A stretch of DNA of 64,000 nucleotides from Istiophorus platypterus (lineage: Eukaryota; Chordata; Actinopteri; Istiophoriformes; Istiophoridae), in contig CM029116.1 in NCBI GenBank assembly GCA_016859345.1, positions 3,988,643-4,052,642 on the forward strand, given 5' to 3'. The notes beneath the pieces were generated by a model, which saw only the letters and a program-made list of their open reading frames with translations, had not been told where the DNA came from and made no database searches. A program made the position numbers and the translations under genes. Position 1 is the stretch's first letter. The number at the start of each line of letters is the position of its first letter. Positions 22,723-33,829 of the stretch are shown in pieces.

Positions 22723-25554
22723 AGATGTCCACTAAATGAAAGAGCTCGTGCTCAGAACTGGCAAAATCGAGTGAAAGATTATCACATGAAGAAGTCAGAA
22801 ATTCTACTGAACACATAAAGACTGTACCTCATGAACATGACAAAATAAAGTCTCTAATTCGCACAAATCTTTAGGCTTTTAGGAACGAAGACGTGCAAAA
22901 TTTTTAAATGGATAAATACCAGCATCAGATTACAGTTAGGTCTGTAACAGGTTGTGCGAAATCCAATCAAATCATTCACAAGCGTCATAAGACCCCAAAC
23001 AATAATCTGAGTGGGATAATAACTTTTCTAACTGCGTCAATAAATACTGGAGAGGCTCTGTAGTGCCTGAGTAAAAGAGCATTTCTGTTCATTTGGGTTG
23101 TGCAAGAACAGGCGAAAAAGGGGCCCCTGCAGGGATGTAAATGCATATTGATTGTTTCTCGGATTCGAAATGTCAATGTCCATCATTAAGACCAGAACAC
23201 GGGTTCCAAGAGTGATATGCCCTAAATGATCGTACCTGCGACCAGAAAGGAGTAGATATGCCTCTGAGTGAATATTTCAACATGTGGATCATCGGACGAG
23301 TAAATATTTATATCTGAATGGCTTAAGGTTTCTCTCTGTAAATATTTGGTTTCATGACACAGATACAATGTAATTTAGGCTCCTACTAAGTGAGCTGATG
23401 CTGTTTGACGCGTCCCAACAGGGCATGACTTGTCACAGTGGGATGTGCTGTAGGGGGATGGAATGAGGCATTTTTAAATTTGACACATATAATTTTCTCT
23501 TGATGATGCAGCCTTTTAGTGCTTATGAGGCCATTGGATCAGCATTTATTTGACGATAAAATCTTTATGGGATAAGGTGCTTAAACATCCGTGTTGTTCC
23601 CATCCAAACGCTTGACCCTGTCTCTGTCACAAGCCTGCAACAGAGCCATGATAATAATAACTTCAGGATATTATATTCACATCTTTCACTAAAGCGTTTT
23701 CTCTTTGGCCTGTGTACACCCCCCCCCCCAAACGGAGGGCAGGGACATGACAGTGATAAATATGATACTTCCGGACGAGCGTGAACGCCTCGGATCTTCT
23801 GTTCGGCGTTTTTGTTTCATTACGGTCGTCTCTCCACCACTGAGAGATGGATGCATGGTGTGTGTTTGTGTATACACCTGGTCTGCCTTGTGAGGGAAAT
23901 GCCAATGTTGCCTGGATTTGCATGAAAATCAGGCTTGCCCCACTGCCTTTAATTTAAAAAAAGAGTTTCAAAAAGAAGGATCAGGTTTGAGCAGAATTTA
24001 GAGTTTAGTTTGTTTTCTAACCACTTGTAATCCTCTTATTTTCATTAATCTTAATTCTGTGTCTCTGTCATGCCTTGCAAGCAAAAAGCTACAGCTGCCT
24101 CTACTCATCTCGACCTACATGTTTTGCCGTCCAGCCTTATTAACGACTCTTAGGTGACTCTGGGATCTTATCTTTCCCCTTTTATGCAGCATTGTGTGTT
24201 TTTGCACAACAGGGTGGGTTTGTGCTTGTTTTTTCTCCTGAACCACCTACTGGGGCTTTAAAGTTACAAGTAATCTCGGGTTTGACGACTGCACAGATCA
24301 AAGTAAGCAGAAAAAAAATCATTACAAACATGAACTAATGACTTAATTAAAAATGGTCATATTGCATCTCCAAACAAACTCACTCCTAGTTCGGTGTATT
24401 TCTCTAAAGCTGCGTGAAACGGTTTGTGGCCAATTGAGCCAAGAACATGAAAAAACATCCAGCAGACACAGAGCAACACACGCATCCCACTGGAGACAAA
24501 GTTTACATGGATTTACATATACAAAGGATATATTAATTAATATATATATTATGTAATAATAATTTAGTTTTGTAGTTTTATACATTTATTTTCAGACCAT
24601 ATTTCTCTGCCAGCTTCGTCACCATGTGCTCTTATCTGATGAGGATTAATGGTCTCTAGATGGATATAACATCTATAATTAATCATACACAGGATTCTGG
24701 GTGTGACATGCTACTTATTGCCCTGAGGAAAGCATCTACACACACCTACGTACACGCTCTTTGTTGCTGCAGGCAGCAGCCTGGTGTTTGGTCTGCAGGC
24801 CAAGTCCTAGACCCATCTACACAAATTTGTCTGTTTCATATTGCATTGCAGGAACATTTGTTCAGTATTTACTCAGCATTGTGTTCCAGTGTTTGACAGT
24901 TTGCAGTACAAAACGACGTGACAGGCCCTAAGAGAAGACCATGCAAAGGTCGCACTGGACCCCCGACAACTCCAAACACCCAACCTCGTTTCTGTCTGAC
25001 TCTTTTACAGAAGTTCTTTAAAAGAAAATTGATATGTCAAGATTTTCTTGGGAAACTGAGGAATCGGTATGCGGGTTTTTATTGTGGGAGAAGGGGGCAG
25101 AGAGAGAGAGGGAGAGAGAGAGAGAGAGAGGAAGGAAAGAACAGCGAGTGCAGAGAAGTTTCTCTTTGGATGGGACTGTCAACAGCAAACCAGGCTGTTC
25201 TCTTAAATGAACGCAGTGTGAGTGAGACCCGGAGGGACGCGACGGGGGACACGTCGGGGGACACGTCGGGAACAACATTTCCATAACCAGTGACTTCACT
25301 CTACGTTCCTCCTGCTCAGCATCAGGCAGCTGGTCCCGGACTCAGGTACCAGGTCTTCTCTTCTTTCACGTCTTCATCATCATCATCATTATCATCATTA
25401 TCATCATCATCATCGTTCAGCCTTTAGCTCATTCATTCACAATTCTGTGGTCATTGTTATGTCAGGTGTTCTGTAACGTATTTTTTTTTTGTAGGGGTTA
25501 TAGACAATTGTTCATTGATATCCTAGCATGAGAATATAACCGGTAGGGGGGAGG

Positions 25555-25555
<1 letters not shown>

Positions 25556-25629
<74 letters not shown>

Positions 25630-25643
25630 GGGGGGGGGGGGGG
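25556..25643 (+). repeat. Compound GT and G-run microsatellite
   Basis: About 36 uninterrupted GT units, then TT and a run of about 14 G. This is one of the longest simple repeats in the window. Confidence 0.92.
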
Positions 25644-26237
25644 TTGTAAGACTTTGTGTGGGAGAGTGAATGGAAGTGACAAAAACAAAAAGATGTAAAA
25701 AGATGTAAACAAGCCAACAAACCTCTAACAATTTCATGTTGATTTTAAGCTTTTTTTTAAGCTTTTTAAGCTTTTTTTAAGCTTCCGCTCTCAGCACAGA
25801 TTGAAAGATTGAAAAGTGAGTTAATCTTTCAGACACAGATCACTGGATAATATTAAATCAATCACCACTTCAGTTAATAACTGAATGCACTTTATTTGAC
25901 TTTTTTTAGATTATCAGTAATATATATATAATTTTTTTAACTATTACTACAAGAAGCTGTTGTTTACTTCAGTTAAGAGTTTCAGCTGAGGGGAAACCTC
26001 ATGGAAAAAAGAAAGAAAGGAGGAGAGATATATTGGGGGAAAAAGGAAGTGATAAATTTCCCTGTTGTTCCATTATCAAACAAGGTTGTCACAGCACCAG
26101 CATAAAGTGGGCGCTAATTACTGAGTTATGCTGGGAATTATTACACACATGCCTGCAGTGTGGTGGAACACAGGCAAGGCTTAGGTGTCTGGGAAAGATG
26201 GTTACAACACAACACAACACAACACACGCACGCGCAC

Positions 26238-26268
<31 letters not shown>

Positions 26269-28033
26269 ACACACACAACACACACAACCTTTTAGCACTC
26301 TTACTAAAACTGAGAAATGTTGGCTATAAGGTTTTCAAGGCTAATTGGGCTCAGTGTGTGTGTGTTCGTATGGCTATATACTGCGTATACAGGCCCAGCT
26401 GTGCCATGTGTCTGTCAGCGGAGTTAACCACCACAGCTCCAGCTGTCACTGAGCAGGGAAACAGGGTGAGAACAGACTCCTGGAGAAAAGGGTCTGCCCA
26501 TAAATTCTGGGCATCCCTTTAACTGTGATGTATAAAAGGGAAAAAAAAACTTCTCAGATTCAGCTGTGAAACAGAATTCATCCACACCTCAACCGAGACC
26601 CCATGAAAATATTAGGCGAATACAGAATGATTTGATGTGGAAAGTACAGATATGTGACAGAGGGAAAATCTAAATAAATTAGTGGAGAAGAAAAACCAAA
26701 ACAGCAAAAAAAAAAAAAAAAAGCCTGGCAGAAGAAGCCTTTGTTTTCATTACTTTAAACTTTAAATCCAGCTTATTTTGGGAATCAGGACAAGCCAAAT
26801 CATCACGGAACAAAACACCGTTAGCAGCGTGCAACGTAAGGGCCTGGTTTCCATGCAGACAATAAGGCAGAATGTGGAACGTTGTCTTTTTGTCCTCTGT
26901 GCATCAAGACTCATCATACATCATCCTCTTTCTGAGCTGAACACCAGGGGCATCTCTGTGATGTTCTTCCTTTTTTATGATGACCACTTTAAGGTTTCTA
27001 CAGGCAGAGCTCTTTTCTTTGGTTGTTTAGCCATGGCTTTATCCATACTTTCAAACATGTAAATATGACTTAATAAGCATGAGTTGTTTATCCGACAAAG
27101 ACAAGACCAAGAGTTTTATAGCTGAATCTGTAAAGAACTTTCTCAACCTAAATGCAGGTTGAATCACTTGTCTTACTCAAATTAAACTGAACAGGTTATT
27201 TCTCCTCGTCCCCACTATTTAACTGTACCACCTAGTCTGAGCTCACGGTTTTTAAATGTCCCGTTGATTGGGAATGTTCCCACATCCTGGCACCGGTGTC
27301 TCTTGGCCAACTGAACATCATCTTCAAATCCCTGAAAAATGTGTTCAGCTTGTGCTCCCTTCTGACGAGCACCAAGATTTTTCTGTCTGTTTCTGACTCC
27401 TTCCTCTCTCATCATGTAAAACACATCTTCCCCCATCTCTGTTTCCAGATTGAGGGCCAATGTGGGGGGGAGTTGCCTCATTTAGGAGGAAATACGGAAC
27501 ATTTGGACCTCGTTTGACATGGAAAGAGCTTAATTCTAATGGAGAGCACTTATTATCTCCAGTGGTCAGATGAGGCAGCATAATTTGTCTTTGTGTGACT
27601 AATGAGAGTGCGTGTTTAATTGAGCGGGAGAGAAAGAAAAGGACAAACAGAAAGGAGCATCCACAGCGGAGACGACCGTATGGTCAGAGTCCATTTCCAG
27701 AAACTTTTCATGTAAATTTCAGTCTTTTACTGTTTTTGTCGTTAAGTAGTTCAGAGCAAATCCAGCACCTGTCTACTGCTGCTCATTAGGAACCTTTCAT
27801 TCAGTTGATCTCTCTCTCTCACCCATTTTTACATATAAACTAAATATTTACCTTAAAAAAAAACAGAAAACAAATGTGTACTTCTGTATTTCGAGTCAGT
27901 GCAGCACAAAGAGACTGAGGGACTAACAAATGATTAGTAACTTTCCTGGGCTCGATGCTTGATGACCTCCTGATGACCTCTTCAGTGCCCCTCCCAAGAT
28001 GATCTCTCAGCAGCCACAAGAGCACAAGTCTGG

Positions 28034-31011
28034 ATGATGAAGGCCTCGGACGCGCTCGTCATCTTCTTCCTCCTCTACAGGACTGTGGTAAGTGCTGGGG
28101 AGACATGGTGGCACAGTAGCAAGTGGTATCTGAGTGGATAGATAGATGTTAGATAGATGGGCGGACGGATGAATGGACAGAGAGACAGAAAGACAGACAG
28201 ATAGAAAGACAGATAGATAGATAGATAGATAGAAAGTGTAAGTGTAACTGAGTGTCCTGTAATACGTGGGCCACAGATATAACAGATCTTTCTATCAAAA
28301 CATAGTCAAATTGCAAATTTCTTCAAACAGAGTCTGTGTACTGTCTTTGTGTGTGTAGTGTGTGTCAGGAAAGAACCTGTCTGAAGAATGGAGCCGCTAC
28401 AGGAATGAATGTCTGCTCAAGATAAGCAAAGAGCCCAAACCCAAAGGTAACACACACAAAAACACACAACCTCTCCGACGATAAAAACAAATACACCGAA
28501 TTATACCAGGTACAAACATAGAAGGGACTAAATGAAGCCCGTGGAAATCTGAAATATTAAATCTGTAAACAGCTTTTTTGTTGTTTCCATTTAAATAATC
28601 CATTTTCCTCTCATGCATAACTCTAATAGACACTGGTGAGGATGCGAGTGACCTTTTAGACATTTTAACTACACATTTTTTTCACACATCTTTCGGCCTC
28701 TAACGGCGCCCTCTGTCCTCCGCTCCCCAGGACTTCTCTGCCGCCGTATGTTTGACTTGTACGCCTGCTGGCCGGACGGGCGACCCAACTCCACGGTCAC
28801 GGTGCCCTGCCCGTGGTACCTGCCGTGGCACAACCAGGGTAAGGACACGCCCCGAGCGCTGTGCGCCTCGTCCCCGCCGAGCGTGGCGGCCTTCTCGTTT
28901 TTTCAGCCTCTGCTCTCGTGTCTCTGCGCAGTGCGTGACGGCGTAGTGTCACGGGAGTGTGGCCCCGACGGCCAGTGGGTCACCAACGCATCCAGCAGCA
29001 CCTGGAGGGACCCATCGCAGTGCAGAGATCAGGGTAAACCCAAGGTGCGCACACACACGCACACGCACGCACACTTTGGGGTGAAGCGCTGCAGAGCGGG
29101 TGGAACACTGACGTCACCACACCCACTCTTGCATTTGGGTTTCACCTTGTGCAGGAGAGGCGGATGGTGATCTTGGCCTACTTCAGGGTCACGTGCACCG
29201 TGGGCTACTGCGTCAGCCTGTCCAGTCTCTGTCTGGCTCTGATCATCCTGCTCTTCTTCAGGTGGGCCAACATCTGGGCAGTCTGTCTTCCACGGCCGTA
29301 TTTAACCGTCTTGTAATCTGAGTCGTTTAGCATTTAAATTTTTTTTTTTTAAATCTCCTTATCTTTATTTTATTCATTTCCTGTTAAACATTGCACAACT
29401 TTCTTTAGAAAATGTTACATAAAGTTCATTATGTAATGAACTCACTCATGTCCAAAACCAGTGTAAAGTCTTTAAATATCATCATGTAGTTGCTCAAATG
29501 TTTTTATTGTTATTATTATTATTATTGTTATTACAGTTGCTGATTGGATAGAATTTCAGGAATAAACTTCCAATATTAATTCTGTGTGAGGTGTTTGACA
29601 TCACTATCTGGTGTGCGCCACATCCGCAGGAAGCTGCACTGCACCAGGAACTACATCCACACCAACCTGTTCGCATCCTTCGTCCTGCGAGCCGTCTCCA
29701 TCCTGACCCGCGACGCCCTGCAGAGTAGCAGCGGCACCCCTGTGGTCAGGGAGGGAGGGGACATTACCGTGGTCTTCGCCAGCCAGGTTAGGATGAGCAC
29801 ACACACACACCCACACACGGGAGACAGAGAATGATGGAGGCCAGGAATCAGTTCAGGGATGACGACATTTGAATTGTTTCACAGAAAACACATATCTACA
29901 ACCCTGTTCTACCATCAAAATGCACTTTTTTTCATCCGGTTTCCACCTGAAACTGAAGGGAAACATCGTGAACTCGGAATCAGTCAGACTCCCATCACAA
30001 AATTGAGTTGCTGACTTGGACTTGGCTGCTGCTGCAGAGACTTGACTTCGAAACCATTGACTCATAAACCATTCATAGCCTGATTTTTGACCTGGTAAAA
30101 TTCCAGAACGTTTTGTTATTTAAACCATCAGATATTCAGGGTTGATTTGTATCTGTACTTGTAAATCTGCTAATGAAGACTGGGGAGTAGACTGGAGCGT
30201 AGTTCTGGTTGAGGGTAAACAGAGCATTAACACACAAAAAAAAGTTAAATTTAATTTCTCAATTTCCTTATCTCTACCCACAAACACACACACATTAGGC
30301 ATTGTCTGGCTGCCGTGTGGCCCAGGTGCTGATGCACTACTGCGTGGGGGCCAACTACTACTGGCTGCTGGTGGAGGGCCTGTATCTACACAACCTGCTG
30401 AGGGCCTTCTCTGAGAACCACTTCTTCTGTGTCTACCTGCTCATAGGCTGGGGTACACACACGCACACACTCGCAGACACACACGGTTAAACTCTTAACT
30501 TCTGAAAAGGTCACATCACGTGTCATTTGATTAAATGAAACCGTCTGTCATGCTCTGAACTTTCCATACTCACGTCTTTCGTTTTGTGTCAGGGACTCCA
30601 GTGTTATTCGTCGTCCCTTGGGTTGCTGTGCGTTACCTGTTCGAGAACACAAAGTGAGTTTGTTTTTGGTTTTTTTTCTGCTTATTCAGTAACTTTTGTG
30701 CTGACATTGGGCAAGAGATCCTAATATTTAAAATACAGAACACTCTGAGGTGCCTGGATATAGAAAGTAACATTTGAAGTGCAAAAAATACGTAAACATG
30801 TCATGAAGGGACACAAGGTTTTCCACTTCGCCTCGCTTCTTTTCATTCTTAAGCTCATCCACAGTCTCAGTTTTCCAGCACATTACGCTGTGTAGCATTG
30901 CTCTGATTTTTTTTGCTTTCATGTTTGTGTTTTTAGGTGCTGGGAGAAAAACGAGAACATGGCCCACTGGTGGATAATCCGCACCCCCATCCTGCTCGCC
31001 ATTCTGGTAAT

Positions 31012-31083
<72 letters not shown>

Positions 31084-33766
31084 CAGTTGGAGAGTAGGGT
31101 GGACAAAGTTTTCATCATCAAGTTGCAGTTGAATTTGTGCTCCAAAACTGTCGGATCATCTGATTTGAAACAATCAGATGACAATTAACGTCCGCTGTCC
31201 TCGCTCGTTTTTCTCCCTTCAGGTGAACTTCTTCATCTTCATTCACATCATCCAGATCCTTGCCTCCAAGCTGAAAGCCCAGCAGATGAGATACACCGAC
31301 TACAGGTTCAGGTAAGACCCGAGGCTGTTGCAAAGACGCGGCATATTTACTTTCCCTGAAAAAATAAAGATGGAAAAACACACCAAAAAAATACCACAAA
31401 CACATCTCACCCACTTAAGAAAAATAGTATTTGCAGTGGTAACAACAGTAATCGGGCCAGCGGTTTCCAGGTCAAGTTAATAGCGTGGGTGGATGGGGTG
31501 AAAACGTGAACGCTGTGGGACCAGCTGGCCTGGGAAGCCACCATATCTTGACTTGACCATCTAATCTTTGGTTGATGGTCACAGAGGCAGAGTGTGGGCT
31601 CTCGTGGCTTCTGGATGACGTGTGCAGGGGTTATGACGGTAGATATTTGTTTTTTTTTATTTATTTATTTTTTTAACATGCAGAACTTCCCCCTTTTGAT
31701 CTTATTTGTGTGGGAGCGGGGTTGAGACGGCCTCTGAAGCAGCATCATGTGGTAATCTCTGGGAAATGTAATCCAACAGGACCACACACATATATACATG
31801 CTGATGGCTACCCAGCTCAAAATGACTGATGTACAGGAATAGTTTTCCATCAAGCAAAGCCACATTCATATCAGCCCCGATGTTCTGCTGGAGGAAGGTC
31901 AAGTACCTGCCTACCTTTTCAAGGCAGTGAACAGAGACCAGGTCTAGCGTCAACGCTCCCTCTCCGTATCTCCGCAGGGATGAGCGACAGGCGAAACAAC
32001 AGACTGTCTTTTTTGTGTGTCTCCCTCTCTCGATAGACTGGCCAAGTCCACCCTGACCCTGATCCCCCTGCTGGGGATCCACGAGGTGATCTTCGCGGTG
32101 TTGACGGTGCAGCGTGCAGAGGGACTCCTTCATGACATCAGCCTCTTCTTCCACCTCCTCTTCAATTCCTTCCATGTACAGTCAGGACTTTGCATATCCT
32201 CCTCGTGCATAAAGCGCTTGCATTTTTCTTCTTGACAAAAGCAAAATCACAAAACATATTACATGTCGGCCCCGACACTGAGTTCATGTCCCCTCTCCGC
32301 AGGGTTTATTTGTAGCCATCCTCTACTGCTTCATCAACAAGGAGGTAAGAGGCACGCCTAAGTGAGTCTGTGCATGAGGTGAGATGATACTAACATGAGT
32401 GTGTGTATTCAGGCACTGAGCATCAGGATCACAGAGTATTGACATACTAAGCTAGTGAAATAAAGGTAGATGTTCCCAGTTATTAGACCTTCTTTTATAT
32501 TTTTGGAGCGCCTCTTTGTCCACCATAGGTAAAACCACAGGAGTGTGTCCCCTGCAGGACGTGGGCAAGAACTTTTTTCTGCCATTAGAAAAATGGCATC
32601 AGAGGTTTTAACACCCCTTTGATTGTTACTCTGTGTATAACAGACTCTACAAGGATTTAAGACCACCTAGGCCAGTTAAGTATTTATCTACCAGTACAAA
32701 TATATATTGTATATATTTGAGTAATGCATCAAACTACACCTTCCAAGTGGCCAAACTCCCTTATGGACCTCTAAATTGGGCTGGCTGTGGCTCAGGTGGG
32801 AAAAATTGGTGGTTTGAACCTGGCTTCTCCAGTCCACCTGTCCAAGTGTCCTTGGGCAAGATACTAGACCCCAAATTGTCTCTGATGTGTGTTGTTGGTA
32901 TATAATGTGTGTTTTTTTGTAATGTGTAGAAAAGCGCTGTTTGAATGTTGACAGTAGTGTAAAGGTGCTTTGAGTGGTTAAAAAAAAAAGACAAGGAAAA
33001 CACAAAGTACAGTCCATTTACCATTTAAAAGTAAAATCTAACTGGAATGAAGACATTAGACTTATATACTGTCTAAAGTAGTAAAGCTAAAACCGCTGTA
33101 TAATGATATAATCATGTAATAATATGTATTACATAGTGTATATTTACAGTAAATAATATGTCCAGACTTGCAGTTCCACCGCAGCAGTGTTTTGATCCAC
33201 TCTGTGCCACCTCTAACCTGCCTGTGATTTACTGAAACACACTGAGGTCACCAGTCGAGGAAACAGATGAATGACGCTGACGAATGTGTTTTAGCATGTG
33301 AAAGAACTGTTGTATACTTTGTAGAAAAGCGTCAACTCTACTGCAGGAGTGGTCGTGTCAGTGTGTATGTTTTTCCTTTAAAGTCTCTGGTCTTTAGCAG
33401 CGGAAGCAATGTTGCGCCTATTGACTTTTTGCCTCGAAAACCGTGTCTCAGATGGAGCCGCATGCAGTGGCACGAGTTTGGGTTTTTGTGTGTGTGTGAT
33501 TGTGTCTTGATTCAACTGGCTGAGATGTCGCACGTTATGCTAGACGCACAGAATTAGAAAGGAAATGCACTCACACAGCGTTTGGCCTCTTCCTGCACTT
33601 GTTTCATCTCTTATTTATCCGCTGTTGATAAATTTACTTATAACTATAAACCTGCACCCCCCCTCGTCTCTCAGTGTGAATTATCTCTCACTTGCAGGTG
33701 CAGACAGAGATGAAGCAGAGATGGTGCAGGTGGAGGCTGGGGGGAAGTCCGACCTGGTCCACCTGA
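28034..33766 (+). CDS. gipr: Class B (secretin-family) GPCR, probable GIP receptor, 13 coding exons
   Basis: Exons, all with GT-AG borders and consistent phase: 28034-28087, 28359-28446, 28731-28838, 28932-29044, 29155-29261, 29630-29786, 30299-30452, 30593-30653, 30937-31006, 31223-31311, 32037-32175, 32303-32344, 33698-33766. The product is 416 residues: signal peptide (about 1-22), a hormone-binding ectodomain with the six family cysteines (36, 51, 60, 74, 93, 114) and three N-glycosylation sites (N24, N67, N102), then seven TM segments. HYCVGANYYWLLVEG in TM3, CWEKNE in loop 2, and LYCFINKEVQ at TM7 are glucagon-receptor-family marks. HYCVGANY, CTRNYIH and WWIIRTPI favour GIPR over GCGR or GLP1R, and the link to ppp5c fits human 19q13. 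The fish glucagon-receptor-like receptor is the main alternative. It should couple through Gs to cAMP. The cytoplasmic tail is unusually short (exon 13 gives 22 residues). Confidence 0.82.
28136..28235 (+). repeat. GATA/GACA simple repeat in gipr intron 1
   Basis: Degenerate GATA, GACA and GGAC tetramers, ending in about five clean GATA units. Confidence 0.8.
31013..31081 (+). repeat. CA microsatellite directly after the gipr exon 9 donor
   Basis: About 33 uninterrupted CA units beginning 7-9 bp past the 5' splice site at 31007 (gtaatg). The position is notable because CA tracts beside donors bind hnRNP L-class splicing factors in vertebrates. Confidence 0.9.
32783..32982 (+). mobile_element. 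SINE-like, tRNA-headed interspersed repeat in gipr intron 12
   Basis: Starts with GGCTGTGGCTCAGG and a GGTTTGAACC B-box-like element, continues with the 'gtgtccttgggcaagata' block, then 'ccccaaattg', and ends with AAAAGCGCT and 'gctttgagtggtt' before a poly-A run at 32980-32989. I recognise this as a common short repeat of percomorph fishes. It carries no ORF. It lies within the 1.35-kb intron 12 and is in the same orientation as gipr. Confidence 0.65.
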
Positions 33767-33819
33767 GAAACACTGGAAGCAAAATTCCACAGTTGGGGCC
33801 CCAAAGCTGCAGCCTGTAA

Positions 33820-33825
33820 AATAAA
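33820..33825 (+). other. Polyadenylation signal of gipr
   Basis: AATAAA 54 bp past the stop codon at 33764-33766, giving a very short 3' UTR if used. Confidence 0.5.
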
Positions 33826-33829
33826 ATCA

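Larger units (their letters stand above)
19110..28033. other. Intergenic region between the claudin cluster and gipr
   Basis: About 9 kb without a recognised gene. Seen: a near-perfect tandem duplication of a 21-bp unit at about 20036-20077, GT repeats at 21781-21840 and 21938-21967, CTCF-like motifs at 22415-22428 (minus) and 22709-22722 (plus), a CpG-containing GA-rich patch at 25080-25270, an ATC/ATT trinucleotide tract at 25375-25415, a GT-plus-G compound repeat at 25556-25643, repeated AAGCTT units at 25747-25783 and a CA/AAC repeat at 26205-26287. The 25.1-25.35 kb patch could hold a noncoding first exon of gipr, but this is a guess. Confidence 0.45.

Noticed and set aside
25556..25643. 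His/Thr-repeat ORFs at this and other CA/GT tracts
   Set aside because: They are translations of dinucleotide microsatellites, not genes.
27215..27481. 88-codon minus-strand ORF with a plausible amino-acid mix
   Set aside because: No homology is recognised, and there are no splice sites, promoter features or base-composition contrast.
31702..32175. 157-codon minus-strand ORF across gipr intron 10 and exon 11
   Set aside because: It starts antisense to a conserved GPCR exon and runs into intron sequence. There is no recognisable domain or splice support.
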